Below, in pieces: positions 39,010 through 50,460 of a DNA stretch of 64,000 bases (position 1 is its first letter; every line of letters begins with the position of its first letter). Below the pieces are notes generated by a model. That model ran no database searches. It was not told the origin of the DNA and saw only the letters and a program-made list of their open reading frames with translations. The stretch covers positions 1,404,643 through 1,468,642 of the forward strand of contig VWZF01005177.1 in assembly GCA_013396755.1 (NCBI GenBank), given 5' to 3'. The position numbers and the translations under genes were made by a program. Origin of the DNA: Sclerurus mexicanus (taxonomy: Eukaryota; Chordata; Aves; Passeriformes; Furnariidae).

Positions 39010-39056
39010 GACTCATTGATGAGTCTATTAAAAGATACAGATCCTGTATCTTTTAA
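39010..39056. repeat. Two adjacent perfect inverted repeats (7 bp and 13 bp arms)
   Basis: GACTCAT-TG-ATGAGTC at 39010-39025 is followed at once by TTAAAAGATACAG-ATC-CTGTATCTTTTAA at 39028-39056. Both have very short loops and no mismatch in the arms. With the hairpin at 38773 they form a cluster of three within 285 bp. Confidence 0.9.
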
Positions 39057-40875
39057 ATAAAGTTATCACTGCTACAGATGGATTTTTACACACTTTTTGA
39101 AATTCTAGATTCTGTATTAAAACATTTCAAACAACTCAACTGAAACATACCGAGAAAAGATTAAATCTTCAGAGTTAACATCTCAGTATTGAGGATGTAA
39201 GTAAAATCATGAATCAGGTCTATGTCTGGCAGCTCCTCTAACCCTGCTCCACTTGGTCACAGTCGCCTTGCTAATTGGACAGATTGCTTCTGCCTTGCCT
39301 GGAATTTTCTTGATCTTCTCTCTTGAGTGGCAGCTGCTGGCACCCTGCAAGCATGGAAACTTGCTGGCATATTGTGAGTCAGGCACAGAAGATGCTGGAG
39401 CAGAGCAGAAAAGCCAGGTGAGACTCTGCTAACGGAGTGAAGAGCACTCCACAAGGCGTGAAGGTCTAAAGTTTTTTTTTTAATTAGTTTCTGTCCAAAT
39501 AACTAGCTCACATGCCATTTTCTGCCTGTACTGTATAGATGAATCTAAAGTTCTAACCACTACAGTGGAAGGATATTAAAATACGCAGACGTGTTCATAC
39601 CCAGTGATAAGTAAATTCATGTGCCAACAGCCACAGCCACTTCTCCATGGTGTCAAGTAGGACAAGACAGGAATATCTCACATAAACAAAATGTCTAAAT
39701 TACTTCCTTGAGGTTCTGGCTAGTGCTTTAGTCCCCAGGTCCTCCCATCTGGTTCTGCCTGGACTTAGTTAGCATAAGCACCATGTCAGGTGTACCCTAA
39801 GCCCAAAATAGGGCTGGGAATGCTGTGCTGAGGTATCTGACGTGGATCTGCCTAAGCAACCTGCCATCCAAGAGGTAGTACACATTGTCACACATGAGTT
39901 GGCCCCTGGAGTTTCTCTGCCTCTGCAACATCACTTATACCCACAAAGAGTAACCAGTTCGTGGGTATCAGATGCATTTCTGAGGTATTTCTTTGGCTTC
40001 AAAGATTTTGTTAGACTGAAATAATTTAAAATACCAGACTGTTAATAGTGACAGACATTTGCAGGAGCACAGCAACCACATTTCTTACTGCTCTGTTGTT
40101 TAGTAAGTGTGTTTCTTATTAATTTCAAGTATCCTGCTTTGTGTTAAAACTGAAGATCTCTTGGCAGTTTCTGTTCAAGCAACATATCTTGGGCTGTCTC
40201 TTAGTAGAGTTCTCTACAACAAATATGTTGCTCCAGTCAGCATTATCTATCTTGTTTTGTTCAGGATAAAACTTTAGTCTTGTTTTTAACATATATATTT
40301 TTAAGCAGTTTGGGAACTATTCCATTAGAAGTTAGTTATTTCTCTATGCAGTCAGAAGAAATCTGATGTGATATTTCTTGTTCCCCATGTTCCTGCTATT
40401 CCAGAGAGCTCTCTGTGCATCTTTGCTTTGTGAGGGATGTCTATGTGTGCAGAGGAGTATTTTATACCAGCTCAGGCTGCTGCACCTGGTGTTCATGCTA
40501 GTTTCAGCCAGGTGTGCTCTTCCTCACCAGCAGAACTGGCAGATACTGCTGTGCATTTCGCATGTCACTGAAAGGATGAAAGACCTAAAATTTTACACTG
40601 GCTTCTAGTTTTTTCCTCAGGGTAAATACTTCAGTCGAGCAACAGAGATGATCCTGTAAATTCTGGGATTTTGTTTGGCCAGAGAATCATGGCTCTGCTT
40701 CCCATTGCATCTTTCTGGTGTTCAGAGGAGGCCAGGGCTTTTCAGAAGCCTGGAAGAAGGCAGCAGCAAGGGGGAAGTGTAGGGTATGTAATTTAATAAT
40801 TCTCCTTTACAGTCAATATTGTGCAAAAATTCATTAGGAAAAAGGAAATTAAGAGAAAGAAAAAGGAGGAAGGAG

Positions 40876-40910
40876 AGAGGAGAGGAGAGGAGAGGAGAGG
40901 AGAGGAGAGG
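40876..40910 (+). repeat. (AGAGG)n microsatellite
   Basis: Seven uninterrupted AGAGG units at the end of a longer purine-only stretch that starts near 40,835. A homopurine tract of this kind can form triplex DNA. Confidence 0.95.
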
Positions 40911-42104
40911 ATTTACTAAGCTGACCTGTTAAAATATTTAAACGGCTGACTTGATTGGGCAGTTGTGCAATGCAAGGATCCATTACATGGCAGAAAGGAT
41001 CGGTTTGCAAGACATCACCATCAGACTCCTTGGTTCAGAGTCCTTATTGAGCAACACAGATGTCAGGGGTGATAGGGAAGGGTGATAGTGTCTATATGGA
41101 AATGCATGCTCATTTCTTAGAGTCTTTACAATTATTAAAACATCAACCATTACAAAAGCCTGCTCACCCAATCTAACATTCCCTAGCTGATTTCTTGGAT
41201 GTATCTCAACATGCAGGAAAGGATTGCAAGGACAGATAATGGTATTCTTTAATGGATTCAAGGAGGGTATCTCAGGCTCTGAGGAAGTACAATAAAGCCC
41301 AGAGAGATGTGTGAGATCTTGACAGACAGGCTGCCATGACTGGTGCCTTTGGACAAGCAGATGGAGGTAGGTGTGATAAGAGCAGAAAAAAGTGTAATGG
41401 CTATAGAGTATTGCATCCAAGAACATCATCCAAATGTGCACAAATGTTTTGATTGACTTGTTCTTGGGAAATGGAAGTTTCTGATTACTGCACAACCCAA
41501 AATACCTACTTGTTCACCAGCTAGTTGTTGCTGTTTCAATTGGAAATAAGCTTTCCCAATAAAAGTATAACTCTGTGTAAACCAGATGTCCTGGTTTGTC
41601 ACTCTCAGGAGAAGTTGTCCGCCACACAACTACATCATGACAGGGTGAGGAGCCAGGTCTATGGATTTCTACCATGAAAAAAATAATGGCATAATCTTCT
41701 CTTTAGCAATCATTACAGGAAGTCTTTGGTCAGAAGGAAGCCAGAAAATCCTAAGTCTTTTTCATGAAGTAGATCAGCTGCTATCTGTATTATAGTAGCC
41801 CAAACTGATGAATTACACATGGCGCTGACATTAAATCTTGCTGTGTCTAGCTCTTTTTTGGTTTTTAAATATGTCTACCCTCTGTTGGCAAGTCAGCATG
41901 TGTTGTCACAGGTCAGTTGCCTAATTTTAACCACTAATGGAGCTAGCTTACCCTGGGATGCAGATTCGGGCCAGAAATAGGAAGCCAAGTGATGGTCATG
42001 TGTCCGACAAGGAGCTGGGCAGCAGGCCAAAACACATTTGAGCTGGATGGAATTTCTTGCCCCTGTGAAAATGCAGTGCTAAATCTTCCTCCCCCACTCG
42101 CCTC

Positions 42105-42400
42105 TTTACACACAAGTGGATCCCTCTAGTACAGTGAACTGTCACCCGAAACTAACAAGGAGGATGTGTCTCCCAGCAATCCGAGCTTCGGTCAAAAGTT
42201 CACCACTTGCCAGCCCCCCTATGCCAACTTGGACCAAGATTTCTGGAATGGTTAGAAAAATATTTTAATGTAATTCACCTTGCTATGCTATTTCATTAAT
42301 AACCTCTAAAAATGCAAAGAGTGCGGCCTTAAAATTCCTTGACATCCTCAGCATATGACTAATAATAATGAAACTTTCTCGCTCTCAGCGGAGCCACTCT
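42105..42400 (+). promoter_or_regulatory. Candidate non-coding regulatory element
   Basis: Contains a TEAD core CTGGAATGG (GGAATG at 42245-42250), a CTCTAAAAATGC word close to a MEF2 site, ATTTCATTAATAAC, and CGGTCAAAAGTTCACC resembling paired nuclear-receptor half sites. Low repeat content. Whether it acts on VGLL2 is unknown. Confidence 0.25.
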
Positions 42401-44636
42401 GTGAATGGTCTGTTTTCCCTGGAGTTTCATGGAGCCTTTAGTAAATGTGGTACATTTGCCATGTCCATTTTTTACAGCCTAGTAACTGCTGTTCAGCCAG
42501 GCTTGCCTGAGCGGGCTCTTTGTCCAGCCCACTGCACTGTACTCTTCTTTCTCCCTGCCCTGTGCTATTTTTCTCACAAGAATATTTTGTACAGGCATAA
42601 TTTGGACGTGCGTGAAATACTCTTTTCACATTACGTCTTTCCTATTTTCTCTATATCTGTTTTGAGTCCAGTATCTCAATGTCTTCCAAAATATGTCGTC
42701 CATGCAAAGCATGGAGTTGTTACCATCCCGGGTCTGTGTATGCTCCATACTGTGCTGAGTAAAAAGGGCTCAGCCCTCGGATGGGGACAGAGCATGTCTG
42801 ACATGCCATTATATAACATGAAACCAATGTATACAAGACTGTCTTTAAAAGTACATTTTACAGAGATCCCTATTTCTATATCTTGCTTCAAGCATTTCTT
42901 TCTAAAATAGCCTTTTTGAAGTCAGTGGATGAGACTCTGCTCACTGGGGGTTAAGTCCAGGGCTACAGGATTGCTTTCCACACCATGTCTGCATTCAGGC
43001 TTCTAGGACCAGGACTTCATAAACCACTGGATGGTATCAAGAATTAAATTAATTCTAGATTAATGTTTTACTTTTTACCCTGATGGCAAAAGCAGAGCAA
43101 AGACTGTTTCACTGTCAACACCTCTCAAACTAGTAACAAAACAGAAATCCTCTTAAAATTTTTTTAAAGCTTGTAGCAAGGTCTGATTATGGCCCACACA
43201 GTGTACTCCCTATCAGTCCTCAATAGGTCTGTCTCCACTGCACACCCAAATTTAATGGGATCATGTTCCACAGCTCCCAGTACACACAAGTATTCAGAAA
43301 TGCCATGCTAGATGATCGGAATAGAAACTTTACCCCAAAAAAGCCTCCTTTGGACCTGGGAGGTGTGCAAAAATCATAGTACTTCTGTGGATCTGGTATT
43401 TTTTCCCACTGTGAGAAGCAGTGGGGATCAAATCGAGTGCTACCAAAAACCTTGAGAGGTTGTAATCCAAGCATATTCTCTCCAACAAGCGTAGCCAGAG
43501 GAATAGTTCCCTGAGGGCCATCCCTCACCATGCTGAACTGCCCAGCCCACCCTATTTTGCACTGCGGGATCTGTTCATACCACACTTGTACCACACCAGA
43601 GGCAAACAGGCAGATTCAGAAAAGTGTAGAAAGGGAAAGTGGCTAAAAACTATTTTTATAGCCGGATGACCTTCCACTGTGTTAATTCTAAATTATCCCT
43701 TTCATAATGAATGCCATTTTTTCCTAACCCAGCCCTGTGCCTGCCTCAATTAACAGTTCATTTTTAGATTAAGGTTGTGCCATATGCCCTGAAAATTTAT
43801 TTCCAAGAACTTCACACACTAGCAGACATAATCTAGCACAGGTGAGGCTGACCAGTGGAAGAGTTTTACAAACGTGAAATGGAGATGGAATATTTTTGTC
43901 AAAATACTTTCATATTTGCTCAGCGTTTTCCTATTTGTTCAAAAACTTGGCCGAGGAAAAAAAAAATGGAGCATTCCAACCTCTCTAGAGGGAAACAAAA
44001 ACTGGGGAAAAAGAAATAAAAATTTATCTAGACAATTTAACGACATTTTAAAATCCAGAATATTCATGGACAGCTGTAAATATTTTCAGCCCCAGTTGCC
44101 TTGGATTTTGTTATAACAAAAAAATTGGATTTTGGGAGAACACTTTTCATGGCATGAATATTTGATTTGATTTGTAGAAAACAGACAGAGACTAACTTTC
44201 CTCCAAAGTATAGGCAGTTGTTATGCATCCACCAAACACTGCCACATGAACACAAGCAGTGCTTTGAGGTTTTTCTGCGTAGGTTTGGCCAATGTCTCCA
44301 ATCAGCATATTTAAACCAGAGGTATGTGGTGCAGGAGCAGCTGCAGTCTGAGGGGGTTGGAAGTGATCCCTTCCAAGGACCTTCTTCCCAGGACCTCTAG
44401 GAGAGACAGAAAGACCTGCTTCTGGCATCTTCTGGTTTCAAAAAAGGATTGTCTACTGGCCTGGCCACACTCTTTATGTTAAGTCATTTTTTCAACTGAA
44501 TGTTAGGTTTTACCACTTTTTAAGAAAAATATCCCTTTCCCAGTCTTTCATGAACAGTTTGGTAGTTTCTGACAATCTTCATCTTCAGATTTTCATTATG
44601 GTTATCAAAAAAAGAAAAAAAAATTATTTGTGTGTA

Positions 44637-44674
<38 letters not shown>
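44637..44674 (+). repeat. (TATC)n microsatellite
   Basis: About 9.5 uninterrupted TATC units, flanked by TGTGTG on the left and an AT/GT-rich alternating purine-pyrimidine stretch (ATATATATGCACATATGTGC) on the right. Likely length-polymorphic. Confidence 0.97.
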
Positions 44675-45726
44675 ATATATATGCACATATGTGCGTGCAT
44701 GTATGTTTGTATACATGTACATGCATACACTTTTTAGCCACTTTTACTGTCTCCTTCACAATAAACTGTCCACTTGTGACAGCATGTCAGAAAATGTTTA
44801 TCTAGCATTACATCCCATGTGACTGGTACACCAGTGGTATACCATTCTGAGCAGTCACAAGCCCCATTTACCCAGAAAAGCCAAATGTACATGCATTGTA
44901 TGCAAGCTGATCCATGGAAAGTAGTCAATACCCATAAATTAATCAATAAAACAGTGATTTAAAAGAGGTGGGTATGTAATAAGTGTTTCTGGAGGCTCAT
45001 TCTTACTACACTTGCTGTTGACCCACAGTGCCAACCCTCAGTCAATGTGCTTCTGAAAACTTCTGTTCCTCTGAAAACAAAACTGACTACTGCACTCATT
45101 TTCTTCTCCCTTCCCCGCCCATAGCAAACCATTTGCTTGTTTTCCTCTTGTTTGCTGTGCGTTCAGTAAGTAGTCTGTGAAGCTGGAAACCTCAGTGCAC
45201 ATGGGAGCAGGCTGTTAGAAGCATTTTTCACACATCAACAAGACCTGCCCTGTGTAGTTTTACATAGCATGGTGTGAAAGAAGGTTATAACAGCCAGCTG
45301 GCCATCCACACCAAGAATGCTGCTTATGCATGGCTGAGACAAGGGTGCAACTTCCTAGGAAAATGTCCCAATTCAAATGGCCTGCAGAAGTGAAGGACTC
45401 TTGCTAAAAGGACACACTCAGTGAGGTCTCATCACAAAACTAAAGGAACCACACTAGGGTCTTCAGGGGCTTCAGCTGGCTCCAACAAAAAAGATGGAAA
45501 GGAGGACTCTGGCAAGGAGGGGAGGCTTAAGGCTAAAGTTCCCCTGTGTGACAGAAGCATCATCACTATAAAGCAACAGTATCAGGGAAAAAATTGTCAA
45601 ATACAATGGAACTAAATGGTGATCAGCTGTAGTGCTTATTGCAATCAACCTGTGCTAGGGATTTTTAAACACATCAATGTTCCCAATAGACCTAAGTTTC
45701 CAGTACCCCTTGAAAGTAAAATAAAC

Positions 45727-45775
45727 AAAAAAAACAAAACAAAAAAAAAAAAAAAGAGAGAGAGAGAGAGAGAGA
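45727..45775 (+). repeat. Poly(A)/(GA)n low-complexity tract
   Basis: An A-rich run with a few C, followed by about ten GA units. It is all-purine from 45,741 to 45,775. No recognisable transposon body precedes it, so it is probably a simple repeat rather than a retroposon tail. Confidence 0.9.
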
Positions 45776-48700
45776 ATTATTGACTCAGTAGAGCTGTGGG
45801 AAATTTTTTAGGTTTGGATCAAGTGTTTCTACAAAAGACAACCTGTAAACATTATGAGTCCCTAAAGGAGGGGAGGTGAATCTTGTCCGTGAAACTGATG
45901 CTATTAGCTTTTAGGCTACCCAGCTCCCATAAGCCAAAATGTTCTTTCCAGTCCTCAGTTTAGAAGTTCCCCCATCATACCTCTTAGGTCTGAAGGTTTG
46001 GCTTCTATATATTAGTTGCTGAACCTTCCCTTTCCATGACATCCCTCTCAAATTGTCTCTTCTTACGTATTTGATAATTGTGAGAAATTTGTATAACAGG
46101 CTACTACGCAAGTAGGTAGGTAGGTAGTAAATGTATAAATAATCTTAGTAGGAATAGTCTAGCAGACAAGTAAACTACAACTTCCAAAACATTTGGAGCT
46201 CTTCACTGTGAAAGACACTGTATATATTTTGTGCATGTTTTCATACATATTTTAAATATTTTTTATTCTTTCTGTAAAGCAAAAGGATTGACTCTTTGTG
46301 TCGATAAAGAAACTTTTAACCAACTTGCGTTTTAGGACAAATGGTGAGTACAGAGGAACACAGATGAAGAAACAAATGTGTTGACATAGAGATAATTGCC
46401 TTTTAACTAAGTCAATGAGGATGGCAGCATAATTTTATCTGCTTAGTGTTTCACGTATGTGTGAAATCAGTACTTTAGCATGTGCTCTCTGAGATGCAGA
46501 AGAAACAGTTCTAGCTAAAGCACATATAACTACTTGGATAAAAAGATGCAGTTTTTTGCCCTTTGAATTGTTCATTTCACCCTTGTGCCAGCTTTCTCTC
46601 ATCTCCCCAAAAGTTGTGAGACAGCACAACAGATTTAAGAGATTAACACTGATACGGTTCATGGAGTTGGAGTCTTCTTGCTTTTCTCAAATAAGAGAAG
46701 TGTACAGTAGGGTGCCATGAGGCATTTGCCCTAAGCAGGACAAACTGGAGCATACTGCACTGAAGAACACTACCTTATTTGTATAGGGTGACTGACTTTT
46801 AACACCGTGCCAGGGTAATGCTCAAAAGTGACGTGAAAAAGAACTGGCAGCCAGCCTCTGAAGCTCAGAGTAGTTCACATACCCCAAACTGGCTGCAAGC
46901 ATAAAAGAACCAGTAGCCATAATTCTGCACATGCAGAATACAGGGCAAAAGACAACATAGGAAGAAAGATGCTCTAAGACTTTTCCAATACTGGCTTCAA
47001 ACAGTGTAACAGCCCTTGCAGGTCAGTGAGCATGGCACCCGGTGTGTTTTGCTCGATAGTAAAAGTTGTTCTCTACCATGAGAACCTGCTCACCTGGGAA
47101 AGAGCACAATGCCCATTAATCTGTGCGTGGTTTCCCCTGGAGCGTGGCAGCAAGCTGTCCATATGGGAAGAGGCACGAGTGGTGTCCTGTGCTGCAGGAA
47201 TGCGAGGACTGTGGAGTTTGCTTGGTGTTGGAAGACGAGAGATTAAAATATGGTTTAGCACGTGCCAGCTGGAAAGACACACTGAAAAACAAGCTTCTGT
47301 CCTTGGGTGTGCAGGAGGCTGGGACAAAGCACAGAGCATGTGGGAGAGAAAAGCACTGTAAGGGGTTCCTGAGTATCCTTCTCTTCCTCTGGAGCATGAA
47401 GCTGATGACAGGCTTTCCCCACCTGCTTTACCTTGCCTGTTTCTGATTTCTCTGGAAATTACCCTAAGCCCCTGCTTCATTTGCCTAGTAAACAACTATA
47501 AACCTGCCCCAGGAAGGTGCATAAGGACTCCTGGAGGCAGCAGCATCCCTGCACAGCAACACCAGTAAAGCCAGGTTCCAGTCTAGTTTCAGACTGAAAG
47601 TAAAGGAACAAATCAGGGCAAGAGACACCCAGATTGGTAAAACTGTCCCTTTGACCAGCAATAGACAATATAACAAAAATTAATGCCTTAATGGTGAACA
47701 AGCCACTTTGTTTAATGCAGGAGTTGTATTATTTTAACAGACAAGGACACAGAAATAGCTTTGAGTGCCTTCGTGTTGCACTCTGCATTTGGCCAGCTTT
47801 TCAGCTTTCCTGCTCTCTTCTACAATAGGCTGTTCTTCCATGTGACCAGTGAACTATCTGTGAGTTAAAAATCAATTTCTGAAAAATGTTATTCAGAAAG
47901 CTATGCCAAATTCTGAGCCTAAATGATGTCCTATCTATCCGTTTCTTATGAAGCAGCAACTCCAAGTATGTGCCACCCCATGTGCTTGGCTCTTACGAGC
48001 TATATCCAGAACCTCAGCAAAAACTTAAAGGCAATTTCTAAAGTTTTCCTCAATTGGATTATCTTTCTGAATTGAAAATTGCATTCTGTTACCTTGATAT
48101 AAAAACTGGACTTGCATTTCAAAAACTTGATTTGTTAGGATAATATCTCCATCAATTTAATTCAGTAGACCAGAGATCTTCAATGCACACTAGCCTTCTT
48201 TAAAGGAGAGAGTATCACAACAGAGGTATGAAAATAGCTTAGTTTTTCTAAATTCATGGCTCTTCCCTCCTGTGTAAACTCACTGACTGATTCATATGTA
48301 CACATCAAACTCTTTGCGATACCCACCTCAGTATAAGAGTCTTCTTTAAAAAGTACAACCATCCTGTGAAGATCCCAGCACATCCCTGGAATGCACTTAA
48401 TGATTTGCCTTAGAGGGCATGCCTATTGCAATGGGTTTCATTTCATTCATCTTTAGCCTAATAATTTTCTGTACAAGCAAGTGAATGGGGCACAGACTAC
48501 ATGTGTCCTCAATAGAGTCTGCAGCATTGTTATTTATTACAAAAAATTCATCTGCAGACTAATTTCTTATCTTTCCATATTAAAAGAGGTAAATCTACAC
48601 AGATATGAATATGAAACTAAGTCAGAGTTTTCACCTGGGCTACAATATGGCTATGTATACGCTGAATTCTGGTGGACTGGGCTACAATATATAAGTATTA

Positions 48701-50339
48701 CTATGAAAATCAAGTGACATTTTGCCTCACATGGTGTATACCTAGAGTGTCAGTACCTTTCTTCACTCTTTTATTACTGTCTTACTCTCTTTCTTGTTTG
48801 TTTTGTTTTAGCAACCTCATTTCTAAAGGTGGAGTTGGATTTTGCAGCCATGAAGACTAAGTTCTCTATTAAGTATGTCACAAAGAAAAAAAAAAAGGAC
48901 GCAAATATGGGCTTTGTTCAGTTTCAAAAAGTCAGGATATTTTTGAGGCCCTGAAATGACACATATTTACGCTTAACTCAGGAGCTCCATTATTTAGAGC
49001 AATTCCAGGCAATGAGAACATAATTTCCTGTAGCATGGCTCCACCTCCAGTATTTTGCTATGAATTTTCTTAGCACTTATCTTGCAATTTAGTTACTTAA
49101 AATATACTCTGTTACCATTTTCTAACTAGGTTTCCTCAAGGCTTTGCCAAATACACACTGAATAAAACAGAAGTGAACCAGTGAGCCCCATGGGTATGAC
49201 AGAATACTGCCCACTGCAAGCAATTGAAGTTTCCACTTGAGGAAAACTTAATCGTGGAAGTAAATGAGAGTCTTTCTTTTCCTCATCCCAACTTCCTATT
49301 GTCAGTATTATACTAAAGTCTGTACAGCCAAAAAAGCATATTCCTTATTTGTCTGTGCTCTACTGAAAACCCGATTGTCTTGCCATTTCCTTGCATCGAG
49401 CTGCTTACTCTCTCAAGCTGCAGTCTTCCTCTGCCACCTACCTCCCTCTGTCTGAAGTATTATCTACAAAAGTGGAAAGAAACATGATTCTAAAATGAAA
49501 ACATTTACAGTAATTAAAGCCTTCATATAAACCCACTCTTTTTTTTTTCAAAACAAAACATGCAAAAGTATGACTGGGCAATCAAAATCACTAAGACTGC
49601 ACATTGCATAGGATTTATATATCACAATTACTTCAAGAGTGTGGTGACTGTATTAATAGGGTTAGTGCTTAAGAAACTTCAACAGAGGGTAGACACAGTC
49701 TGTTTCTACTTTTATATCATAGCAATTAAAAAAAAAAAGAAAAAACATAAAAAGAACCCTGTTTTGTGCATGTAGGTAGATGATTGCTAAGGAACACTTT
49801 CTCTGAAATTACCTTTCTGCTCTGAGCTCAGAGAAAATATTATCATATATATTGTATACAAAACCCAAAAATATCTATAGAGTATCTTTGTGAATGCATC
49901 TCAGAACAAGCCAGATTCACCTTCTAGTGGCTCACTGCTGCATGGGGGAAAGAGGTGCACAGTGATTCATCTCAGATCCAAATGTACCACGATACCTCTG
50001 AGAGCAAAACTGAGCCTGTTCCTGTGCTGATTCAGGAAAAAAACTTTCATGAGCTTTCATATTGCAAAATCAAACCCGAAATTCAACGCATTCACTGTGT
50101 TCTCACATATGTGAATATATGTGAACATATTCCCTCATGACAGCTCTAGATTTCTCTTCCAGCCTTGCATAATGATCTCTTCATCTGCCACGATCAGTAG
50201 AGGAGAGACAGGTGATGCTTCTGGCCCGTCAGGGTTGGGCAGGAAGGGTGAGTGACACGCGCCAGATGCTGCACCCTGAGCTGGGCAGCAGCTCCCCTGT
50301 AAATACATCATGGAGTAAAAATCACCACGTACATTCCAG

Positions 50340-50460
50340 CTGCCGCAGAGCATGTCACTGGAGTAGACATGCTGTCACATGTACAAATGCACACCAAATA
50401 GTATTCGTACGTGTGATTAATTAGCAGCTAACAGTGAATTCTTTGAGCCACAGGGGTAAA
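50340..50460 (+). promoter_or_regulatory. Candidate non-coding regulatory element
   Basis: A compact patch with TCACATGTACAAATGC, CGTACGTGTGATTAATTAGC and AGCTAACAG. It combines an E-box-like CACATG and homeodomain sites (ATTAATTAG). Motif-based only. Confidence 0.2.

Noticed and set aside
40983..41495. 170-codon frame on the minus strand
   Set aside because: No domain, signal or family resemblance, and no splice or promoter context. It may be chance or part of an unrecognised repeat.
41535..41641. LTR-end-like segment (CCAATAAAAG … ATCATGACA)
   Set aside because: It has a poly(A)-like signal followed by a stretch ending in CA, but I could not find a matching 5' end or any known LTR pattern.
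42368..42910. 180-codon frame on the + strand
   Set aside because: The longest frame in the desert, but Cys/Phe-rich without domain structure. Consistent with chance in T-rich DNA.
44340..44400. CR1-like text (GGGGGTTGGAAGTGATCCC)
   Set aside because: The words are present but out of the usual order and the terminus is missing; too weak to call.
47026..47446. Overlapping 107-140-codon frames on both strands
   Set aside because: Slightly GC-richer DNA with no family resemblance. Similar open lengths in several frames argue for composition.
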